From: Methylophilales bacterium
Lineage (GTDB): Bacteria > Pseudomonadota > Gammaproteobacteria > Burkholderiales > Methylophilaceae
Length of the DNA stretch: 5,703 nucleotides
Reading direction: 5' to 3'
Assembly: GCA_013205275.1 (NCBI GenBank)
Contig: JABMNG010000072.1
Location: 1-5,703 of the forward strand
Below are positions 1 to 5,703 of this stretch, piece after piece. Position 1 is the stretch's first letter; each line of letters starts with the position of its first letter. The notes under the pieces are model-generated. The model was not told where the DNA came from. It made no database searches and was given only the letters and a program-made list of their open reading frames with translations. The translations under genes and the position numbers were made by a program.

Positions 1-374
1 CTGTGGTGAAGCTCTTTTGCGCGGCTAATAAATTCTAAATGAATATCTAGGGTCATCAGACTCTGAGAGAGGCTAGCCAGTAATGCATCAAAGTACCCAG
101 ATCCAGTTCCTACATGGAGGACATGATCAGTTTTTTTTACATTAAGTGATTGAAGAATGCGAGCCTCAAGCTTTGGCGAAAGCATTTTTTCACCATGACC
201 AATAGGAATTTCAAGGTCTGCAAACGCCACACCTTGATAGGCAGTTGGCACATAAGCTTCTCTAGGAACTAGAGTTAGGAGATTTAGAGTAACAGGGTCC
301 AGAACGTCCCATGGACGAATTTGTTGCTCAATCATATTGAATCTTCTAGTTGCTTGAGTTTTGTCCATGACCAT
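1..374 (-). CDS. Protein-L-isoaspartate O-methyltransferase-like protein (N-terminal part, runs off window)
   Basis: A minus-strand reading frame opens at ATG 374 (a second in-frame ATG is at 368) and stays open for 124 codons to the left edge, so the C-terminus is missing. The protein has the Pcm/PIMT N-terminal helix (FNMIEQQIRPWDVLD, residues 12-26), a VPRE..VP segment near 37-43, and the SAM-binding motif I VGTGSGY (88-94), followed by an acidic residue (D110) where the ribose-binding position is expected. PIMT enzymes are cytosolic and methylate isoaspartyl residues in damaged proteins. However, the usual PIMT signature after IGHG (QTISQP) is replaced here by EKMLSP at 62-67. This is therefore better called a Pcm-like SAM methyltransferase than a proven repair enzyme. 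Neither start has a clear Shine-Dalgarno sequence. The gene is divergent from thiC. Family call is firm; exact function is not. Confidence 0.85.
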   Translation of the reverse strand, partial: MVMDKTQATRRFNMIEQQIRPWDVLDPVTLNLLTLVPREAYVPTAYQGVAFADLEIPIGHGEKMLSPKLEARILQSLNVKKTDHVLHVGTGSGYFDALLASLSQSLMTLDIHLEFISRAKELHH

Positions 375-399
375 TTTGTAGTTACATTTGTTAAATCTA

Positions 400-405
400 A
401 TTATA
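400..405 (-). promoter_or_regulatory. Candidate -10 box for the Pcm-like gene
   Basis: Read on the minus strand, 405 to 400 is a perfect TATAAT, about 26 nt upstream of the ATG at 374, which would give a short leader of about 20 nt. A second, weaker box (TATACT) lies at 421-416. I see no good -35 hexamer at 16-18 nt from either one. In AT-rich DNA a lone TATAAT is weak evidence, so this is only a candidate. Confidence 0.3.
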
Positions 406-453
406 TCTGAGAGCTAGTATAGTTCTTATGACTATTAACACCTAAAAAAATTC

Positions 454-467
454 ATTTATCGATAAAT
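454..467. repeat. Perfect 14-bp palindrome in the divergent intergenic region
   Basis: The sequence ATTTATCGATAAAT is identical to its own reverse complement over 14 bp. It lies between the Pcm-like gene and the thiC leader, just upstream of the candidate thiC -35 hexamer at 473. Position and symmetry would suit an operator for a dimeric regulator, but no known consensus is recognised and AT-rich DNA yields such palindromes by chance fairly often. Confidence 0.35.
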
Positions 468-472
468 TCTCC

Positions 473-501
473 TTGTGAAATATGGTAGTTTCGCGTAGTT
501 T
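473..501 (+). promoter_or_regulatory. Candidate sigma-70 promoter for thiC
   Basis: TTGTGA (473-478, four of six matches to TTGACA) is separated by 17 nt from TAGTTT (496-501, three of six matches to TATAAT). Transcription would begin around 508, just before the TPP aptamer at 511, which is where a riboswitch leader should start. The hexamers are weak, so the placement rests mainly on the riboswitch position. Confidence 0.3.
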
Positions 502-510
502 TAAAGGAAT

Positions 511-594
511 ATTGCTAGGGGTCTATTTATACATTATAAATAGTGAGAAAAACCCTTTGAACCTGATGTGGGTAATGCCACCGTAGGAAAGCAT
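511..594 (+). ncRNA. TPP riboswitch aptamer (THI element)
   Basis: The core closely matches the THI box. P2 pairs GGG (519-521) with CCC (553-555). P3 is a perfect 8-bp stem, CTATTTAT (523-530) with ATAAATAG (536-543), and a five-base loop. The pyrimidine-sensing TGAGA follows at 544-548. ACCCTTTGAACCTGAT (552-567) leads to P5, GTGG (568-571) with CCAC (578-581), around the loop GTAATG. P4 pairs CCT (562-564) with AGG (585-587). P1 is short: TGCT (513-516) with AGCA (590-593). This RNA binds thiamine pyrophosphate and normally represses thiamine synthesis genes. It sits directly upstream of thiC, the expected target. Identification is very secure; outer boundaries are approximate. Confidence 0.96.
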
Positions 595-628
595 CGTGAT
601 GCTTCTACGTTAATCAAAAAATAGGAGC
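582..628 (+). promoter_or_regulatory. Riboswitch expression platform with Shine-Dalgarno-sequestering hairpin
   Basis: Two exclusive folds can be drawn. In fold A, CGTAG (582-586) pairs with CTACG (605-609) and AAGCAT (589-594) with ATGCTT (599-604), closing a CGTG loop with a GA bulge. It uses bases needed for aptamer P4 and P1, so it should form only without TPP. In fold B, GCTTCTA (601-607) pairs with TAGGAGC (622-628) over seven base pairs including one G-U, which buries the thiC Shine-Dalgarno (AGGAG, 623-627, five nt before ATG 633). TPP binding would prevent fold A and permit fold B, switching translation off. There is no U-run after either hairpin, which argues against a terminator mechanism. 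Pairings are seen in the sequence; the switching model is inferred. Confidence 0.75.
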
Positions 629-632
629 TTGA

Positions 633-2529
<1,897 letters not shown>

Positions 2530-2550
2530 GTTGACCTAACTTAAACCATT

Positions 2551-3345
2551 ATGGATTTCTATCTTCTTTGGGTTGCAATTATCCTGGGCATAGTGGAGGG
2601 GGCAACTGAGTTCCTACCAGTGAGCTCAACAGGTCACCTCATTATTGCTAGTGATTTGTTAAATTTTAACAATACCACTCACGTAGTATTTGAAATTGTT
2701 ATCCAATTGGGAGCAATCCTCGCCGTTGTGATGGAGTACAGAAAAAAACTGTTAGCAACGCTCCTAGGCATTACTCGAGAAAAGTCCGCACAAGATTTGG
2801 TGGTTAATTTAATCATTGCTTTTATTCCCGCCGCCATTCTCGGGCTATGTTTTCATAATCAAATTAAGGCCCATCTATTTAATCCTACCACGGTAAGCAT
2901 TGCTCTTATTATTGGTGGAGTTGCTATGATTATGATAGAAAAAAGAGTGCCAAAGAAAGCAAATACAAGCCAAACAATTAAAAAATCTCAAGCGCTTGTG
3001 GTTGGCATAGCTCAATGCTTATCATTAGTGCCTGGTGTCTCTAGAGCGGCATCTACTATTATGGGCGGTGTAATTAGCGGCTTAGATCGCAAGGTAGCAA
3101 CTGAATTCTCTTTTTACCTAGCTATTCCAATTATTTTTGCGGCATCCATTTTCGAGCTAATGTCCAATTGGGATATTCTAACAATCCATGACCTTCCAAT
3201 ATTTATTGCTGGATTTACGGCTGCATTTCTAAGTGCTACGATTGTCATTCGAATTTTTATTCGATACGTTGCTAACCACACGTTTATTGCCTTTGGATGG
3301 TATCGAATAATTATTGGTATAATTACCCTGTATTATTTCTATTGA
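2551..3345 (+). CDS. uppP: Undecaprenyl-diphosphatase UppP/BacA
   Basis: UppP is an integral inner-membrane phosphatase that converts undecaprenyl diphosphate to the monophosphate, recycling the lipid carrier for peptidoglycan and other surface polymers; extra copies give bacitracin resistance. The 264-residue product is close to the E. coli length (273). It is strongly hydrophobic throughout, with several membrane helices. Both signature regions are present: EGATEFLPVSSTGH (16-29), whose E16, E20, S26 and H29 match E. coli E17, E21, S27 and H30, and PGVSRAAST (161-169), with S164 and R165 matching the essential Ser-Arg pair. The more usual SRSGAT is here SRAAST. The ATG start gives the standard N-terminus, but no Shine-Dalgarno sequence precedes it. 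It lies 22 nt after thiC and 8 nt before the exoD-like gene, so co-transcription is likely. Confidence 0.96.
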   Translation: MDFYLLWVAIILGIVEGATEFLPVSSTGHLIIASDLLNFNNTTHVVFEIVIQLGAILAVVMEYRKKLLATLLGITREKSAQDLVVNLIIAFIPAAILGLCFHNQIKAHLFNPTTVSIALIIGGVAMIMIEKRVPKKANTSQTIKKSQALVVGIAQCLSLVPGVSRAASTIMGGVISGLDRKVATEFSFYLAIPIIFAASIFELMSNWDILTIHDLPIFIAGFTAAFLSATIVIRIFIRYVANHTFIAFGWYRIIIGIITLYYFY

Positions 3346-3353
3346 TAAAGATA

Positions 3354-3998
3354 ATGAAGGATTATTCAAGCCTTGACTTAACGCTTCTAGTTATTTTGGA
3401 GGAGGCAAAGATAAAACCTGTCTCAATTCGCGAGGCCCTAAAAAAACTAGACCATTTCGGATTTCCGTTAATTACATTTATTCTTGTCCTCCCATTTATG
3501 CAGCCATTTCCAGTCGGACCAATTAGTGTTTTGGGAGGAATCACATTTTCAATATTAGGAATACAGGTACTTAGAAAATACCCGTCCCCTGTTTTACCAG
3601 AAAAAATTCTTAATACAGCATTGGGTCAGAAAGGATGGGTAAGAATTGCTAAAGTGACTAACATAATTATTCGTTGGTCAAAGAAAGTTACCAAGCCACG
3701 TTTGAATAAATTTGTATCTGCTGAGATAGGTATGAAATTTGAGGGGGGCATACTTTTTTTCGGAGGAATTTTGATGGCGATTCCATTTGGAGTACTTCCA
3801 CTGAATAATTTTTTTCCAGGCCTTGCAATTTTATTTGTAGCGCTTGCACAATTTGAGAAAGATGGATTATTTATCTTAATTGCAATTTTTTGGCTATTCT
3901 TTTCAGTCTTATATTTCACGGTTTTTTTTATTCTTCTGTATTACATAGGACTGGAAAGTTTGCAATATCTCCCAGCTTGGCTCTCAGATATTATTTAA
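3354..3998 (+). CDS. ExoD-family integral membrane protein
   Basis: The 214-residue protein matches the ExoD family, named for a Sinorhizobium gene affecting exopolysaccharide production and alkaline tolerance; its biochemical activity is not established. Visible family features are a short cytosolic N-terminus with the amphipathic segment SIREALKKLDHFG (24-36), the hydrophobic run ending LPFMQPFPVGP (46-56), a basic middle (about 74-120) containing RWSKK, and a second membrane block with GGILMAIPFGVLP (137-149), then FFPGLAILFVAL and FEKDG (167-171), and a long hydrophobic C-terminal stretch (about 171-200). I start it at ATG 3354, eight nt after the uppP stop. An upstream in-frame ATG at 3297 lies inside uppP and would add 19 residues outside the family alignment. 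There is only a weak AAAG before the ATG. The stop overlaps the mutY start. Membership is firm; role is unknown. Confidence 0.88.
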   Translation: MKDYSSLDLTLLVILEEAKIKPVSIREALKKLDHFGFPLITFILVLPFMQPFPVGPISVLGGITFSILGIQVLRKYPSPVLPEKILNTALGQKGWVRIAKVTNIIIRWSKKVTKPRLNKFVSAEIGMKFEGGILFFGGILMAIPFGVLPLNNFFPGLAILFVALAQFEKDGLFILIAIFWLFFSVLYFTVFFILLYYIGLESLQYLPAWLSDII

Positions 3999-5026
3999 TG
4001 AGCTATATTTCAAAAAAACTTATTTTGTGGCACAAAACTCATGGGCGACATCAGCTACCGTGGCAAAATACAAAAAATCCCTATGCAATATGGGTGTCAG
4101 AAATAATGCTGCAACAGACACAGGTATCAACTGTAATAGGCTACTATCAAAAATTTATAACTCGATTTCCTGATATTAACCGTTTAGCAATTGCTGATAT
4201 TGATGAGGTTAACGAATTATGGAGTGGTCTTGGATACTACAATCGGGCTCGGAACCTTCATGCTGCAGCCAAAATTATTTCGAAAAATTACAAGGGTATT
4301 TTCCCTGATCAATATGAAAAAATACTAGAGCTTCCTGGAATAGGTAGAACAACGGCAGGCGCAATATGTGCATTTTCATTTGGTCAACATTACCCCATAC
4401 TTGATGGTAATGTAAAACGAGTATTTGCACGTTTTTTTGGAATTAAGGAATGGACTGGCCTACCTTTGGTAGAAAAAGAATTGTGGAAAATAGCAGAAAA
4501 AAATCTTCCTATGACAAGTATTCAGGTTTATACGCAAGCACTAATGGATTTAGGAGCAACATTATGTGTTAGAAGTAAGCCTCGGTGTGGCGAGTGCCCA
4601 CTAAAAAATTCCTGTAAAAGCTTTCTTAATCAGTGGACATCAATTATTCCCGCACCTAAAGTTAGAAAAAAAATTCCAGTTAAGGAAGGTCATATTTTGA
4701 TTGTGCAATATGCGGAACAAATTTTATTTGTTAAGCGCGATTTAAGAAAAATCTGGGGTGGATTATGGTCATTGCCTGAGCTGGAAAAAAAAGATGATTT
4801 AGATCAGTGGTTACTTAAATTTTTGAAGATTAAAAAAAGCCGGACTATGAATGAAGGAATTTACAATGCCACCTTTTCTCATTACAAGTATGTAATGCAT
4901 TATCAACATATTTTGATTGATAATATAAATATTAAAATTCCAGAGAATCATCAATGGCTAGCCAAAACAGAAATTCAACAAGCTGGAGTCCCAACCCCTA
5001 TAAAGAAACTACTGGTTTCTCTTTAA
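3998..5026 (+). CDS. mutY: Adenine DNA glycosylase MutY
   Basis: MutY removes adenine mispaired with 8-oxoguanine, preventing G:C to T:A transversions in the GO repair pathway. The product is 342 residues (E. coli 350). The catalytic HhH-GPD domain has SEIMLQQTQV (34-43, E35 equivalent to E. coli E37), the helix-hairpin-helix LPGIGRTTAG (112-121) and LDGNVKRV with catalytic D136 and K140, equivalent to E. coli D138 and K142. The [4Fe-4S] motif is intact: CX6CX2CX5C at C190, C197, C200 and C206. A Nudix-like 8-oxoG recognition domain spans about 230-340 and keeps the FSH motif (293-295). I chose ATG 3998, which overlaps the previous stop as TAATG and begins at the normal family N-terminus. An in-frame ATG at 3890 would add 36 hydrophobic residues encoded over the exoD-like gene. 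Translational coupling with that gene is likely. Confidence 0.97.
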   Translation: MSYISKKLILWHKTHGRHQLPWQNTKNPYAIWVSEIMLQQTQVSTVIGYYQKFITRFPDINRLAIADIDEVNELWSGLGYYNRARNLHAAAKIISKNYKGIFPDQYEKILELPGIGRTTAGAICAFSFGQHYPILDGNVKRVFARFFGIKEWTGLPLVEKELWKIAEKNLPMTSIQVYTQALMDLGATLCVRSKPRCGECPLKNSCKSFLNQWTSIIPAPKVRKKIPVKEGHILIVQYAEQILFVKRDLRKIWGGLWSLPELEKKDDLDQWLLKFLKIKKSRTMNEGIYNATFSHYKYVMHYQHILIDNINIKIPENHQWLAKTEIQQAGVPTPIKKLLVSL

Positions 5027-5094
5027 ATTCTCATTAAAGGGTTGCGACCGTCATTATAAAAAGGCATCATTCAAACTAATTAATTTATATATAT

Positions 5095-5100
5095 AAAGGG
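5095..5100 (+). promoter_or_regulatory. Ribosome binding site that fixes the doxX-family start
   Basis: AAAGGG ends seven nt before ATG 5108, a normal spacing. An in-frame TTG at 5102 is only one nt from it and would be too close, so ATG 5108 is preferred. The rest of the gap after mutY (5027-5094) is AT-rich. It contains a weak inverted repeat, CTTTAA (5021-5026) with TTAAAG (5034-5039), with no U-run, and no convincing promoter or terminator. Confidence 0.65.
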
Positions 5101-5107
5101 ATTGATC

Positions 5108-5506
5108 ATGGTAAAGATTTTTGGTCTAGTTGCACGGGTATTATTAGCACTTATATTTTTTATTACAGTATTGCTTATTCTCAATAATATAGTCACAACT
5201 CCCAATGGCTATTCATTTTACCAAGATATGTTAGGAGCAAAAGGATTGCCAGGAATATTTGCACCTATTAGTATTTTAATTCAATTTGTTTTTGGTCTTG
5301 CACTAATTCTAGGCTATAAGATAAAGATATCAGCTTATGTCCTTGCAGGGTATTCATTGGTGTGGGCAGTCATTTACTTTACAAATATTAACTTATTAAT
5401 GTCCCTTCAATATTTAGCTATTACAGGCGGCTTACTTCACCTAGGCACCCAGCCAAATACTTGGATGAGCTTGGATAATATTTGTGCGTCTAGGAAGAAA
5501 AAATAA
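5108..5506 (+). CDS. DoxX-family small integral membrane protein
   Basis: The 132-residue protein has four hydrophobic segments, at about 6-28, 51-70, 73-92 and 97-113, and a basic C-terminal tail ending RKKK. This is the four-helix layout and length of the DoxX family. Family-like elements are RVLLALIFFI at the start of helix 1, the GAKGLPGI loop (43-50), FVFGLALILGYKIK (60-73), and LAITGGLLHLG (103-113) in the last helix. The loop after helix 1 (NNIVTTPNGYSFYQ) lacks the glycine and lysine often found there, so the protein is somewhat divergent. DoxX proteins are linked to thiosulfate:quinone oxidation in some archaea and to redox stress in mycobacteria, but most, including this one, have no assigned reaction. 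It lies 81 nt after mutY, probably as a separate or read-through unit, and ends 5 nt from the convergent nadA stop. Confidence 0.75.
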   Translation: MVKIFGLVARVLLALIFFITVLLILNNIVTTPNGYSFYQDMLGAKGLPGIFAPISILIQFVFGLALILGYKIKISAYVLAGYSLVWAVIYFTNINLLMSLQYLAITGGLLHLGTQPNTWMSLDNICASRKKK

Positions 5507-5511
5507 TTTAG

Positions 5512-5703
5512 TTATGAAATTTCGAGCATGCGGTCTAATGCAAGCTTCGCTGATATTGATTCCTTTAGCGGAACCTTAATGATATTGACCGGGTTATTTT
5601 GAAGGATATTTTCTAATGTCCAGGCTAAATGCTGAGGATCAATTCTTGCCATTGTTGAACACTCGCACACAACATGAGACATAAATTGAACTAGCTTTCC
5701 TTC
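5512..5703 (-). CDS. nadA: Quinolinate synthase NadA (C-terminal end, runs off window)
   Basis: A minus-strand frame enters at the right edge and ends at TAA (5514-5512), giving the last 63 residues. The segment VVCECSTMARIDPQHL followed by a helical stretch and then KLALDRMLEIS matches the C-terminus of quinolinate synthase, including the last cysteine region that helps hold the [4Fe-4S] cluster. NadA condenses iminoaspartate with dihydroxyacetone phosphate to quinolinate, the first committed intermediate of de novo NAD synthesis, in the cytosol. The CxCSTMxRIDPxHL form resembles the variant I recall from cyanobacterial-type NadA proteins, rather than the CPWMAMN form of E. coli. The N-terminus and start are outside the window. 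It converges on the doxX-family gene. The assignment rests on a short fragment. Confidence 0.75.
   Translation of the reverse strand, partial: EGKLVQFMSHVVCECSTMARIDPQHLAWTLENILQNNPVNIIKVPLKESISAKLALDRMLEIS

Noticed and set aside
589..604. Hairpin AAGCATCGTGATGCTT as an intrinsic terminator for the riboswitch
   Set aside because: No U-run follows (next bases CTACGTTAATC). It fits better as part of the anti-sequester helix.
3297..3353. 19-residue N-terminal extension of the ExoD-family protein
   Set aside because: It overlaps the end of uppP and is not expected from the family alignment. ATG 3354 is the more natural start.
3362..3544. Minus-strand open frame of 60 codons
   Set aside because: It lies wholly inside the exoD-like gene, resembles no known family, has no ribosome site, and reads as an antisense shadow.
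3626..3919. Minus-strand open frame of 97 codons
   Set aside because: It is also antisense to the exoD-like gene, with low-complexity Lys/Asn/Pro-rich composition typical of shadows of membrane-protein genes.
3890..3997. 36-residue hydrophobic N-terminal extension of MutY
   Set aside because: It overlaps the exoD-like coding sequence in another frame and precedes the normal MutY N-terminus. ATG 3998 with TAATG coupling is better.
5021..5039. Inverted repeat after mutY as a terminator
   Set aside because: The stem is six A/T-rich pairs with a seven-base loop and no U-run, so it is too weak to be an intrinsic terminator.
5042..5070. Promoter for the doxX-family gene (TTGCGA at 5042)
   Set aside because: The hexamer 17 nt downstream (CATCAT) is a poor -10, and the TATAAA elements nearby have wrong spacing or overlap the ribosome site.

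Overview
This is an AT-rich, compact stretch of bacterial chromosome that looks like core housekeeping DNA. I see no mobile elements, tRNA or rRNA genes, CRISPR array or phage genes. Protein features (a 631-residue ThiC, a Pcm-like methyltransferase divergent from thiC, an Fe-S MutY) and very tight gene packing fit a low-GC proteobacterium with a small genome. My best guess, from gene order and composition only, is a beta-proteobacterium such as a planktonic Methylophilaceae (OM43/LD28-like). No 16S or marker gene is present to prove this.

Layout. The left edge (1-374, minus strand) is the N-terminal part of a protein-L-isoaspartate methyltransferase-like gene. It is divergent from the rightward block across a 258-nt intergenic region. 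That region carries candidate promoters for both directions, a perfect 14-bp palindrome and a clear TPP riboswitch just before thiC. The rightward block is thiC (633-2528), uppP (2551-3345), an exoD-family membrane protein (3354-3998) and mutY (3998-5026), with gaps of 22, 8 and -1 nt. After 81 nt comes a small DoxX-family membrane protein gene (5108-5506). The right edge (5512-5703, minus strand) is the C-terminal end of nadA, which meets doxX tail to tail only 5 nt away.

How it works together. ThiC makes the pyrimidine half of thiamine, and the TPP aptamer upstream provides end-product feedback. The leader can fold into two mutually exclusive hairpins, one of which pairs with the thiC Shine-Dalgarno sequence, so control is probably at translation initiation. 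The genes after thiC are not thiamine genes: UppP recycles the undecaprenyl lipid carrier for wall synthesis, ExoD-like is an envelope protein, and MutY repairs A:8-oxoG. A TATAAT hexamer overlapping the thiC stop codon may give them riboswitch-independent transcription. NadA starts NAD synthesis and is unrelated to its neighbours. ThiC, MutY and NadA are all [4Fe-4S] proteins, though I attach no meaning to their proximity.

I found no convincing undescribed system. The points most worth a second look are the riboswitch expression platform, the non-canonical Pcm-like protein, the possible internal promoter before uppP, and the nearly touching convergent doxX/nadA ends.
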